Shown piece after piece: positions 1 through 10,888 of a stretch of 64,000 nt of DNA. The notes under the pieces were generated by a model that was not told the DNA's origin, searched no databases, and worked only from the letters and a program-made list of their open reading frames with translations. The stretch's first letter is position 1, and the number at the start of each line of letters is the position of its first letter. Origin of the DNA: Collybiopsis luxurians FD-317 M1 (Eukaryota; Basidiomycota; Agaricomycetes; Agaricales; Omphalotaceae); assembly GCA_000827265.1 (NCBI GenBank), contig KN834784.1:293719-357718 (forward strand). Reading direction: 5' to 3'. The position numbers were made by a program, and so were the translations under genes.

Positions 1-184
1 AGTGCATATCGTGTTTTGTCACGCAGCCTTGTTCAACAGCAATACAGCTTTTGGCGGGAAGGCGATGTTGTAGCCCAGATTGATTGGACTGCAGCGCCCT
101 TCCCGCCCCTTTGTACAAGTAGTCTGCTCACGAAAGACGACGTGCCAGGGGGGAAATCTGCTCCTTTGCCTATCCTCCGAAATC

Positions 185-2725
185 ATGGCAGAAACTACAA
201 CAATCTCTCCTCAGTAAATATTTTCTTTTCCAATCTATTGACTGTATTTCTAACTTCCTAGAAAGAATACTCCCCGCTGCGTCTGATTTTAGCATTTACA
301 ACAGTGTATTTATCGCCTCCAATAGTCCACCTCGTCTTATATCCCCCAATCATTCCATAGCTCGCCCTCCGTCTCTTCCCAGCTTGCCCTCTGTAGAAGC
401 TGAAAGCCTACGCGAGAGAACTGAGTCCTTGGTCGAGAGTGAGGCTTACGCCCGTCTTCTTCTTCCTCGAAGAAGAGGGTATCCTTTATGGAAACCGAAA
501 CCAGACGAACGTCTACCGGTAGAATACAGACGAAATGGCGTCCGTATCGGAGACATTGGAATTTTGAATGAATTTGGAGGGTTTGACTACCTTTTTAACG
601 TATGCCTGCCGGAAGATCATCCAGTCAACGTAGGAAGGGTTCCTACGGATTTCAGACCGCTTCAAGGGATCGATGAAGATGATACTGTCGGTTCATCACG
701 AGAATATGAACCCGGAGCTCACGTCCCCAGCGATTCTGCCAACATTCACAAGACTAGAATTCCTGTCCCTCAGGGACAAGCTCGCATCAAGTACGCTCAT
801 TGTTCATCATATTACTAATCACTTATATAGATCTTTTTAGAGGAGTGCCGAAGCAAGTCGGCGCGGGTTTATCATTTAGCTCGACAACTACCAAAGGTGC
901 ATTGCTCATACTCCCTGAAGGGGGGATGAGAATTGATCACCAGAAGTACACCAGATTCTACAGGTATGCAGCAGAGTGTGCACGATCATGGTATTCCTAC
1001 GTCAATGGTCCGCTGGAGCGCGGTGCACATAACGGCTCCATTTATCTTGTAACTGGCTGCGACAAAGCGCGCGCTTGGGGGGTGGCCTCTTTCAGTAATT
1101 CTCGACCGGAGCATGTATCACTAGAATTCGTACCCAGCGAACCAGACAATGAAGGGGACCCACCGGAATATTGGTTCAGTAAATGCTCCTCAGCATCGTC
1201 TTCGAGTGAGGCGGACGATGTCTTCAAAAAACAATCTGGATGTGTCTTTCTTCGTGGATTCAAGATTGCTATCCGGCCTCCAGTGCTCACACGGAGTTCA
1301 ACGAAAGTGACATACATACCCCATCTGGATGCAGATGAACTAGTCCCAAGGCCGAGATCTAGTAGCTTCTCAATTCCAACCGAATCTCAGTGGTGGCCGG
1401 TCTCCTTTCTAGGTCCCAGAATTGCAAATTTTACTAGTTCACCCCTAGAACATTACTTTTGGGATGATAGAGAAACAGACCTTGTAAAACATCGGGTACG
1501 CCCTTGTCTATTTCATCCTTCTTCCAGTCTTATCATTGTAATACAGGTATATCATCCTTCCGACGTGATCAACGACTGGATTTTGGACAAAGTATGTAAT
1601 GAGAGCGCAATGCCAGCTAACAGACACTGTCTAAATACCCTGCATATACCCAGAATAACGAAGTGGAAGTTGCGATCACTCACGATGACGATTGGGCATC
1701 TGTTGTTGAAGATGTAAGTGCATCGTCCAAGTATGTTAAATACACCTGTTCCTAAAGATGAGCTATCAGACTGAGCTGGATATGCCTCAGAACGAGGAGT
1801 TGATTCGTCGTATTGACAAGAAATATGAAGTTCTAGTTTCAGGCGGTACGCGATACTTATTTTGCCCTCATTGATACCTTAGTTTCGTTACCTGTAATGC
1901 AGGCTATGCGCGCATTAATCGTCAATGTGACTCTCCGGATCTCAGAATGCCCGACGTCAGTTTGCATGCCCTGAGGCGCAGCCACTCCGACCCTTCATTG
2001 GTCCGCACATTTCAGTCCGAGCCACACAAGAAAATGTAAGTATAGGAACTTCTGACTCAGAACGAAACTTAAATGACTCGGAACTGTCTTCTATCTCTAG
2101 CATTAGGAGATATGCTTCGGCATCTAGCAATCTATTCAACAGATCACAAACATACTCTATTCTTGGGTTTTTGTCTCCTTCATTGTCTTCGGTGGACGAT
2201 GACTCTGAAGTTCCTCGTGTCGTTGTCTGGCCACCCAGTCCAGCAAGTCGAGCTCCCTCAGCTGGCCCTAGTGATAACTCTCCAACGTCTCATCGAGCTT
2301 GTGTGCACGAAGACTCAGGAACCAGACAGACGATCGACTCTCCAGTATCTGATATGTCATATAATAGCCCGCCATTCTCACCACAAAGCTCTTCAGCTTC
2401 AGCCTGGGAGACTAGCTCGAATTCGAATTCAACGTCGGATTTCTCTCGTCCTAATTCTCCAAATTTCAGTCCCCCCCGCAAATTTGAGGTATTGCTTGAC
2501 TTCGGTCGAAAGAACGACTCGAGTGGCTTTTATACACCGGAATATCCACATTATTGGGAAGGTCCACCGAAACAACATGAGAGGAGGAAATCAACAGGGG
2601 ATACTCTAATACCTCCCCTTAGAACAAAACATCAAGACGATTATCCTCGGAGCCCTACACCATCTAGTCCTCCTCCCTTCCGCCTCCAGACGCCTACACA
2701 TTCTAATTCGGATGGAAAAAGCTGA
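185..2725 (+). CDS. Agaricomycete orphan protein, 8 exons (about 719 aa)
   Basis: Function unknown. The proposed exons are 185-213, 266-790, 841-1495, 1547-1591, 1654-1713, 1758-1845, 1903-2035 and 2101-2725. All junctions are GT...AG and the frame stays open over 2160 nt. The N-terminal part has the look of a family I know only as hypothetical proteins in mushroom genomes: YPLW, then GVRIGDIGI, then GGFDYLFNVCLP.DHPVN, followed by a globular region with a WWPVSF motif. The last exon is Ser/Pro-rich and probably disordered. The first exon is the least certain part: the ATG at 185 stays in frame only if intron 1 ends at 265 rather than at the better-looking TAG at 261. No membrane segment or signal peptide was seen. 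Confidence 0.72.
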
Positions 2726-3193
2726 GTGGGTATGCAAGTCGATTAAAACACGACTAGACTGTTCGTAGCGACCCTTGACCTCTTCGCGGGTTTGCATACC
2801 TCACATCAGTTGCACGGCCTAATATATATATTTCCGTATCTTAACACTTACTATATCTCGAAATCTTTTAATCTCGAAAGCATGTCCCGATATGTAAGGC
2901 GTAGCCTTTTTCAAGGTGTTTCTCGGTTGCCTTTGTCAATACTTATATACTCTCTCCCTCACTTTCGATAATGAATAATATATTCTATGCTTTAAAGCTT
3001 AGGCGCCCTGTAGAGTGGGAAGATCTTCTCTCTTAGTCGTCGATGGTTCGGGTATCTCGGAGTGGCACGACTCACATGACCGCGAAACGCGCCTTTACAA
3101 AGCGCTAGAAATCGCTGACTCCCTGCTACCACCACCGCAGCGCCATACAAATAACTTTACCCTTTACCTTGATTATTCTTTCTCGAAGATACA
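2726..3193. other. Intergenic region between two plus-strand genes
   Basis: AT-rich spacer holding the 3' end of the orphan gene and the upstream region of the zinc-finger gene. Pyrimidine-rich stretches lie just before the ATG at 3194. No convincing ORF, RNA gene or repeat was seen. Confidence 0.5.
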
Positions 3194-5607
3194 ATGGCTG
3201 AGCTTATTGCATTTTCTGAAGCGGCACGCAACGGCAACGTGCTCAATGATAGCTGGTCTGAATTCTTTCCTCTGGGCATAACGCAGTCAATCTATCTTTT
3301 GTCTCTCTCTTCTCTGACTAAAATTGCCACAAAAACCCTTTATAGATCGAACATATGGAACTATGCTATCGAGGAACAATCCTATCCAAACCCAATTGCA
3401 GACAAGAACGAAAATGCCACCCAAAAATCAGTCTCTGACGATTCTGAATTCCATGATCTCTTGAAATGGGCTTTTAATCAGCTGGAGGCTCAAAATGGTC
3501 CCTCATCCCAATCTGATGGCCAGGCCTCTCTTTTGGACTCTCGTGTCGATACAGACCAATCGAATAACGATGTCTCACAATCCATACATACTTCGGAGAC
3601 AAAAGCTGCGATACTTTCTGACAGCGGATCTACCCCTGGACTTACCACTGGATCCTCCACTTCCCCCGAAAATTCTTCGCTACCCACCCCACCCTATATC
3701 AACGATGGAATACCTCAAGCACTTTCCTGTGCCTTCAATCAATTCGAAGGCTCACATGAGTCGTGCTTGCATCCTAGTGGAAGCTCAAATACCCTGTCGC
3801 TACTGTCTCATGACGAGAGGTGTGAATAATCAATTTGCCTCTCGTTTTGTGCTTACTCAGGTCGTTCTGACTTCGTGTCTTTGCTTCTAGCGCGATCACG
3901 CGGCCGCCGATCTCCAACGCTGTGGTTGAAGAGAATGGGGTGAACTCACCTCACTCTCTATCGAACAACTCGAATGGTGAATGGAAACAATCGGTCACTG
4001 AATCCGCAAATCACACCGTCCTTGTTGACCGATCTCCTGCACCCCCTACCCCCAAATTTCCGCGCCCTCAGCTCTACAATGTCGCGCATCCCAGAGTGAC
4101 AGGCATTCACCCGCAGATGCAGCGAGTTGCTCCCCAAACTTCTACATCCTACCATCCATCAGCTCCGACCTCAATGGCGTTTTATGCCGCTCCATTCACT
4201 CATACTGGCACGGGGTATTACTATACTACGAACAGCAACATGCGAACGGCACAACCATTACCTGCGCGGAGAGACTTACCGCCCATGGCTCAGTACTCGC
4301 AATTTACTCGAGATGGCGCCGTGGCTGCTCCCAGCGGAAGTGGGCAGCACATCGCTACATGCAGTGATGTGCGAATAGCACTACCATCACCTGCGCAGGG
4401 GGTCTCACCTCGCACGGCCCAGCACTTCCGCCATCCGACTATACTTCCTGCGGTGTCCAGGCCAATGATTCCCATATCTCAAGCCTCCTCACCCATTGCC
4501 CCTCCTGAGACTTATGCGTATGTATCCGATATCTCGTTCCTTGAATTCGCACTGATGTTCTCTTATCCTGATTCAACCATCTAGATCTCCCAAGTACTCG
4601 CAATTCACTCAAAATGACACAGTAGCTGCTCCTAGCGGAAGTGGGCATCACATCGCTACCAGCAGTGATGTGCGCATAGCACTACCATCACCTGCGCAGG
4701 GGGTCTCTCCGCCCACGGCCCAGCGCTTCCGCTATCCGACTATACTTCCCGCGGTGTCCAACCCAATGGTTCCCATATCTCAAGCCTCCTCACCCATTGC
4801 CACTCCTGAGACTTATGCGTATGTATCCAACTTCTCGTTCCTTAAACTCCTCTTAGCCAATCATCTAGATCCTCCGATGCGAATTCTTCCCTATCGCACC
4901 CTGACAAATCCAAACCCATGCCTAAACGAACGTCCATATACCTCTATCTACGACAATCCGACATCCCTGCACAGGTGACATGTCGCTGGCTCCTCGACGA
5001 GAGCCAGACCGGGTCCTCAGAATGCGGAATGTCATTTTCTACTCTAAGGGAAGCCCAATCGCATTTGAAAAGGCACCATATTTCTTCTTCGGTCAAGACA
5101 CCTACATGTCGATGGGTCGAATGCTCCGCAACCGGGAAACCATTCTCTTCACGTTCAGCGTTCGATCATCATTTCCATCTTCAGCATCATCCTTATAGTC
5201 GTTTGTATTGTACGAATGCAGGATGTGAAGAAGGATTTCAGGATCGGAGGGCTTTGAAGAGACACTTGGAGATCTGTGTAGAGAATGAGCCGGATAACGC
5301 GTCGAGTGGCGAGACGGGATCTCCTCACGCTCAGACTCAGGGTTCGACTGCGCATGCTCCCTCGGAGGTTGCTCAGGCTCATCCCCACAGTCTTAATTTG
5401 GACGTCCAGAGTCCTGGGGCTGTTGCCACTCCGAATGGAACGGGAATCGGGGACCCGGACGCGACTGACTCGGGCGCTCCGCTCCGCTTTGTATTCGAAT
5501 CACCTGTCAGTGGATACGTGCGTGACCGTGATTCTATGGAAGGAGGAATGAATGGATACGAGGACGGGGAGAATGAGGATAGGCGTAAGAGGATTCGGTT
5601 GGAGTAA
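3194..5607 (+). CDS. C2H2-type zinc-finger protein with duplicated exon (about 741 aa)
   Basis: Probable nuclear DNA-binding protein. Exons 3194-3819, 3891-4517, 4585-4818 and 4869-5607 give one open frame of 2226 nt. The first two thirds are Ser/Pro/Thr-rich and low in complexity. Exon 3 (78 codons) is a second copy of the end of exon 2, sharing for example VAAPSGSG and RIALPSPAQGVSP. Three finger-like units follow in exon 4: one with CRWLLDE...ECGMSF...HLKRHH, one with CRWVEC...SRSAFDHHFHLQHH, and one with YCTNAGCEEGF...LKRHLEIC, which is C2HC rather than C2H2. The C-terminus is acidic then basic (EDRRKRIRL), a possible nuclear localisation signal. The CRW-x-C spacing resembles fungal fingers in developmental regulators; target genes cannot be inferred. 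The gene at 59348 has related fingers. Confidence 0.78.
4284..4868 (+). repeat. Tandem exon-plus-intron duplication inside the zinc-finger gene
   Basis: Unit 1 is about 4284-4584 (end of exon 2 plus its intron) and unit 2 is 4585-4868 (exon 3 plus its intron). The coding halves are each 234 nt, so the duplication keeps the frame. Both introns start GTATGTATCC and end CATCTAG, but the second has an internal deletion (50 against 67 nt). Confidence 0.85.
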
Positions 5608-6143
5608 AAAATTCCTCGCGGACTGTGTATGTAGGTCGAATTGCTAGTCGACGGACGTGTAAGTATATTATAGGACGCCTGATTTATTATCGATGTATTA
5701 CCAGTAAGTACTTTCCTGTAGCCTCTCTGTGTCTCGCGGCTTTGTATAGCTTTGGATCTCGTCTCGCTTTGTATAACTTTGCTTTGTTACTTGTATATGC
5801 TCTGTAATTTGCTGCGCAATTGCAATCTAATGATATTTAACTTGACTTCGCAAGGTCGCAAATGACAATTGCCTTGGTGTTCTGGAAGAGGCAACCCTGA
5901 TTACGAATAGAGTCGCGCGACCGATGATGGAGTTTTAGTGGACGAGAAGAATTATATCATGAGCAGCACTACCTAGAGTACTACATGTGGCGGATGAGCA
6001 ACTAAGGCTGGAGGATATATAAGCAAGGGATCTAGACGCGCCAGAAAAAAACAAATCCACAATGTGATGGTAGAATATGCAGGCGGAAAGTGAGATAAAA
6101 GTCCAAGGTAAAAAAACATCATGTCGAAGATCAAAAGCATGAA
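5608..6143. other. Convergent intergenic region
   Basis: Space between the 3' ends of the zinc-finger gene (plus strand) and the glycoprotein gene (minus strand). It presumably holds both 3' UTRs. Only short chance ORFs were seen. Confidence 0.5.
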
Positions 6144-7486
6144 TTAGTGGAAGATCCCAATAGCGGCAACTGCAGCCAGCATGGACACAAGGGTGATGCC
6201 TTCCGACAAACCAGCCTGAATACCGGGCCTTGCAACAACAGCGCCGTTACTCGATCCGCTTGACGCGCTCGAAGAACCCGAAGAGCCGGAAGAAGAGCCG
6301 GAAGAGCCGGTAGCTCCGGCAGTCGCGGCAGATCCAGTCGCCGACGCCGAGCCAGAGTCCGAGCCAGAAACACCCAACGAAGCCAAGGCGATACCATTCG
6401 AGATTGTGGGTACAGTCTGACAGTTGGATGACGAGGGCGTTGACTGAACAGTCGAGGGGGTAACAGTGTCACCGGCGGTGTAGGTCACTCCGTCGACAAC
6501 ACCGGTCCAGTATTGAGCGAACGAGGAAAACGAAGTGGTGTCACCAGAGACGCCCTCAACGTACCATCCAGGAGGATAAGCAACGTCTGCCTCACAGGTT
6601 TCGAAGGTGCCGTTGAAGTCGTAGTTTCCAGGCATGACAAATTGACAGCCCATTTCGTCGAGTTCGTCTGTAGGAGAAAAACCAGTCAGCAAAACACTTT
6701 TGAAAGGAAGAAAATGATACGATACGCCAGCACCTGTAGGGGGAGAACTAGTCAGGAAAAAATTCTTTTGAAAGACGGAAAGTACGAACATCGCCGCAGC
6801 ACCGTAGGTTTCATTACTCCAAGTGCAGGCACGGAAACAGAACATCTCGTAGGAAACGTAGAGCTGTAAGGAGTGTTAATCAATAAAAACGAAAAATGTC
6901 GATTTTAGGCCTCAAAGTTAACTTACCATCCACTCAGCAACATTGATAGTTTGTCCATCGGCAGTAATGTTAGTGGTTACGTTTCCGCCAATAGGATTAC
7001 CAGAGCCGTAGGCACCGTGAGGGTCAAGCTCCCCTCCCCAGTCTCCAGCGGGGATATTGAGCTGGGTTAGGTTACCATAGCCCATGATTTGGACGTACAT
7101 GTCTGCCGAAAAAAAGAGTCAGAATGTCCGGAGTTCATGCGGTGCATCTACTGACCTGTCTTCAACAAACTGACACCAGTAATGGTACCATCCGGAATAA
7201 CCCTAGCGTCATTCCTGGACTGTGTGCACCACGCAACCTCGTATGTTTCCGAATCGGCAATGTCTTGGAGCTCGGGGGGTGCGAAAATACACCAGTCATC
7301 AATAGCGTTGATACTGAGTAGACGAGCGTCGGAGGTCTGGTTGATAGCTGTGCCCGTAGTGGGTTCAGGAGGGTTGGTAGTGCCCATGGTACCAGTAGCA
7401 ATAACATCCTCTGGGTAGGAGACAGTGGACGACTGCGCAAAAACGGCCGAAGCCAAAAGTAAAGAAGTAGTGATTGAGTTAAGCAT
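6144..7486 (-). CDS. Secreted GPI-anchored glycoprotein, macrofage-activating-glycoprotein family (370 aa)
   Basis: Cell-surface glycoprotein of the basidiomycete family usually named macrofage activating glycoprotein; biochemical role unknown. On the minus strand the exons are 7486-7156, 7102-6927, 6863-6790, 6733-6726 (8 nt) and 6667-6144, totalling 371 codons including stop. Residues 1-17 form a signal peptide (MLNSITTSLLLASAVFA). The family core follows: DDWCIFAPPE, VAWCTQ, YVQIMGYGNL, GGELDPHGA, NPIGGNVT, FCFRACTW, then MCWHELDEMGCQFVMPG, and FETCEADVAYPPGWY. Several N-glycosylation sequons are visible. A Ser/Gly/Ala-rich stalk and a hydrophobic C-terminal tail (TLVSMLAAVAAIGIF) fit GPI attachment. 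Splicing the 8-nt exon restores the Cys and His that I recall as conserved in this family. Reading straight through both introns also stays open but replaces them with unrelated residues. Confidence 0.85.
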
Positions 7487-8399
7487 GATTAGAAGTTTTC
7501 TTCAGATAAAAAACGAGTGTAGTTGCCCAAAGGCAGAGACAAACCGCAGCAAAGGCGAAGGGGACAGTGGGGGTAAGAAGGAAGAACGGAAAGTCGAGGC
7601 TTGGACTCTAAATGCTTTTCCCCATCAACCTTTCTATTTTAAGATTTGATCGTAATTCCGCAGTGCTATAAAACGAGGAACGAAATCGCTTAAAAATAAA
7701 ACCTGAAGACTTCATACCGGTGATGATGGTTTCTGGTCGAATAGGCCTCCAATCTTGATCCTGTTTGTTGTTCGTTAGCCCATCTGTGAAAGCTTGAGGC
7801 TTACCTCTATCCCAAATCAGGAACATTTTAGAAGAGAAGAAGTTTTTCAGAACTCGATACGAAAGTTCGCATTACGGCGACTGCGGCAAAACTGCGGCAC
7901 CAGGAGACGAAAATCGGGCGCTAAAGGGCGTTTGTTCAAAATTATCTCTCATCTGAGCTATTTTTACCTTTTCGCGGTTCATTAGATAGGGTCCATCGAA
8001 GGTTTGAATATATACACTAGCCCGACATGAATGGCACTTCCAAAGATAGTTGAATAGCACTGCGACGAGAGCTGGTAAGTTAGAAACTGACACCTTTTAT
8101 GCATCTTTAATTAAAGTTCAAGAGCAGCTTCCCTTCGAGGTCATCGCCTTGATTTGAAAGACATCGTGGTACGGAGGAGGAAAGAATTGGAAAAAAAAAT
8201 CTTTTACATAATATGATGTTTTAGCTCTTACTCTCCACTAATTGTAAACGAGGTTGGCTACCTATATTCGGACCTTAAAATATTATCCCTGTTCAAAGTA
8301 TTCCGGAATTGCTCAAACTCGGGCATCGAACTGAGGTCGAAGGATGGTCCATTTTTCCAGCGGGTGAACGTTAAAAGCCCATGTTGAAGCTCTTTTTAT
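7487..8399. other. Intergenic region upstream of the glycoprotein gene
   Basis: Contains the divergent promoter side of the glycoprotein gene. Small ORFs on both strands show no family resemblance and no consistent exon structure. Confidence 0.4.
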
Positions 8400-8640
8400 G
8401 GGTACCGTCTCTTACTCCGACAATGCTGCTACTCAGGCATCGCTCACGATTGTTTGTCGTCGGAATCACCGTCTCTGCATGGCCCGCCTAGCTGGTTAGA
8501 CTAAGGACGCTCGTATCCCTCGATATATCCTGCCACCCCTCCCAGAACGTCCATCTGATCAACAGCAACGACTATTCTACTCACAAACAGCTTCAACCAA
8601 CACCGAGGTCCGCAATCGCCACACTTTTGTGAACGTGCGC
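8400..8640 (+). repeat. Stray fragment of the array spacer
   Basis: Resembles 16250-16600 and 10010-10110. Shared landmarks are TCGCTCACGATTGT, then GTCCATCTGATCAACAGCAA, and ACAAACAGCTTCAACCAACA. It looks like the left edge of a third, decayed unit of the 8-22 kb array that has lost its 7TM gene. Confidence 0.6.
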
Positions 8641-8879
8641 ATTTACGACTGCACCAATGTAGTCCATATATATGATTCGGGTTATGAACTGGTAATAGTT
8701 CATAAATCTACCTCTTAGTGTACTAGCGGGCAAGCGCCGCACGACATTATCATTAGTACGAGGGCGAATGAACGTTGACTTTTTTTTTTACAAATAAAGA
8801 ACTATGAAAAAGCTTTAATGAGTCACAATTGTTTGAGCTTTAACATATAGAAAAGTATAATAATATGGGAATGATGATC

Positions 8880-9360
8880 GAAGTCAATGCTTTGCCGAGA
8901 CAGGCTCCCAACATGCTGCCGGCACGGAAGACACTGGCCAGTGGCCTATCACTCTCCTTTCCCCGAACCCACTCCAGAGCTTCAAATGGAGCGGTGAAAG
9001 CAACTTGGGTTTCTACGGATCAGGCTAGCATCTTAGGAATTTAATGTAGTACATTGGAATATTTTAGTGGTCTGTGTATAGGTCCCTGGATCCTATCTGG
9101 ACCTGAACGGAGGGAGCGAATCTAGAGAAGACTTTTGAAGAGCACATCACAGTAAGATCCTCCCGACATCAGTGCAATGGTTTTAGAGTGCACCTCCGTG
9201 GGGAATCAGAGGCTTCTTCGTGAAACAGAAACATGATCCTCCCCGCGAAGTCTCTGGCGGCGTGGTCACCACGTCGAAATACGGCTAGTAAACCTCCAGT
9301 GTAGATGAGTTTGGTTGACAGGTTGAAAAAAGAAACCTGAAAGTGCCATATCAGTTCCAT
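8880..9360 (-). pseudogene. Module R, copy 1 (decayed minus-strand coding-like sequence)
   Basis: One of three copies; the others are near 12560-13255 and 19220-19690. All lie immediately upstream of a promoter for the orphan gene family. On the minus strand the better copies read MLARSVATQIAFTTLFEALE; this copy has a stop after MLA. Further on, this copy has a hydrophobic stretch (ACLGKALTSIIIPILLYF). I do not recognise the parent gene. It could instead be conserved non-coding DNA carried along by the tandem duplication. Confidence 0.45.
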
Positions 9361-9509
9361 ATAGATACATTTACAGGAGATTGATCCAAGGCCAACTTAG
9401 AAAGGGCACACTTGCTCATTCAAAGATGTGGAACAGTGGTTACTAAGCTAGAACAAAGAAAAGAAGTGCTTGATATTTTATAGATTCTACTGCCGTTGAG
9501 AGTCAAAGA

Positions 9510-9525
9510 ACGCGTAAAGACGCGT
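9510..9525. promoter_or_regulatory. Paired ACGCGT boxes upstream of relic A
   Basis: Two exact ACGCGT motifs at 9510-9515 and 9520-9525, separated by AAAG, about 170 bp before the relic ATG. ACGCGT is the MluI cell-cycle box bound by MBF (Mbp1/Res-type factors) in ascomycete yeasts. Related CGCGT pairs stand at the same place in all four family members. Confidence 0.5.
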
Positions 9526-9694
9526 CGACCGACGGGATGGAAGCTCGTGTCTGACGGCCCTGGTTAATCAGCAGAACCTTCGTGAGAAACTTTGACTCTT
9601 GGAGCGCTTAATGGATATTTCAAACTTGGTTTCGACTTCAACCACTACCTTCTCCATTTTTCAGCTCCGAGGAGGCGCTCTTTTTTTGTACGCT

Positions 9695-9772
9695 ATGAAC
9701 TGCTACGACGGTGCAGCCTCCACTTTTATGCTGCAGAATGCAACCCACAACTTTGCCAGCGGCAGCAGCTGA
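9695..9772 (+). pseudogene. Relic A: 5' fragment of the orphan gene family (25 codons)
   Basis: Begins MNCYDGAASTFMLQNATH, matching the start of the full genes at 13677 and 20115 (M-x-x-Y-x-R-x-x-S-x-x-x-LQNAT). It then runs into unrelated FASGSS and stops at TGA. The upstream flank with its CGCGT pair and the motif TTCAGCTCC..AGGAG is kept, but the rest of the gene is missing. Relic C at 16104 has the same breakpoint. Confidence 0.7.
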
Positions 9773-10888
9773 ACAGTAAAATGACATTGTTGCCCCTCTG
9801 GTGTCGCTCACGATTGTCTTGTTGTCATTCCCGATGCCTCTGTGCCTTGCTCTGGAAAGAAGAGAGAAAGAAAGGCTATTAATAGTGCTCCCTGGATGGT
9901 CTCGAGATCAAGTCTGAGGGCCGTCTCACAGTCACTGTAATTCATGACAATCACCATTCCCGCATAGCTTAGATCAAGCAGGCTCATACCCTTTGATGCA
10001 CTCGTTATCATACTTCCTAGAATGTCCATTTGATCAACAGCAACATCTGGTCATATACTTCTAACAGAATCACCCAACACAGAAGTTCCGCCATACTTTG
10101 TACCGAAAGATCACGATATCATCAGGATCACTGGGGCACTCCTGTCACATATGCCTGTGAGAGGTCATTGTATTTACCTAGAAATGGATAACCAAGTCGG
10201 ACTTCACTGGAATTCTCCGTGTCCCCCGGTTCAAGTGCGACTTCAAACACCAAGAGGAAGACTCATGCGGGATTCACCATCATGATGTATCTATCAGTTA
10301 ATAGAATGATCGAACAAACCTCCATCAAGTATACAGTGCATGGCTGCAAATAATGTCAGAGTTGGCAAGGCAAAAAGGATCGATCAAGCATCAGCTACAT
10401 ACTCCGAAAAAAACTGACTAGTCAGGCCAGTCAGGCATCGCACCTATTACCTGAGTGATATCATCATTTTGTTGAAATGTTCATTGAAATTGGACAGATT
10501 TGGGTCATGATTCCCCATTGCCAATTATTTGGAGCAATTTGACACCCGTTTTTCACTTTTTCTACCTCTGTTTTGTTCTTTCTCAAGTGCAAGCCCAAGC
10601 ACTGACTCAAAATTTCACAACTCTTTGTCGCATGGAAATAAAAGTTGTGACTAATTGATGTGTCTATCAACAGAGCAAGTGGAGCATTGAAGCTGCCGTA
10701 TTCAGCTTAAATTAAAAGATATCAACTTGAAGCACAGCAGCTGCCACATAATCTGAAGTCTGATCAAGCAAGTACTGCTCCTACTTTGGATTGCCCGCAA
10801 CCTCTCTATCTCACAATAACAACCACTGCCAGTTAAGACCCCACGTACTCACTTTTATCACTTTCCGGCAGGGAGGGATCTGAAAATC
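9773..10888 (+). repeat. Array spacer, copy 1
   Basis: About 1.1 kb without a supportable gene. It is homologous in order to 16182-17532. Shared stretches include CTCGAGATCAAGTCTGA, AATGTCCATT.GATCAACAGCAA, and CTCAAGTGCAAGCC. It ends at the start of 7TM copy 1. Confidence 0.65.

Noticed and set aside
6144..6845. Glycoprotein exon read straight through both introns
   Set aside because: The frame is open, but the intervening residues have no family match and the two stretches carry good donors and acceptors. Splicing gives the expected Cys-Trp-His.
8880..9080. Module R hydrophobic segment as an MscL-type channel
   Set aside because: G-A-C-L-G-K-A-L-T-S-I-I-I-P resembles the MscL first helix only loosely, and the rest of the module shows no MscL pattern.
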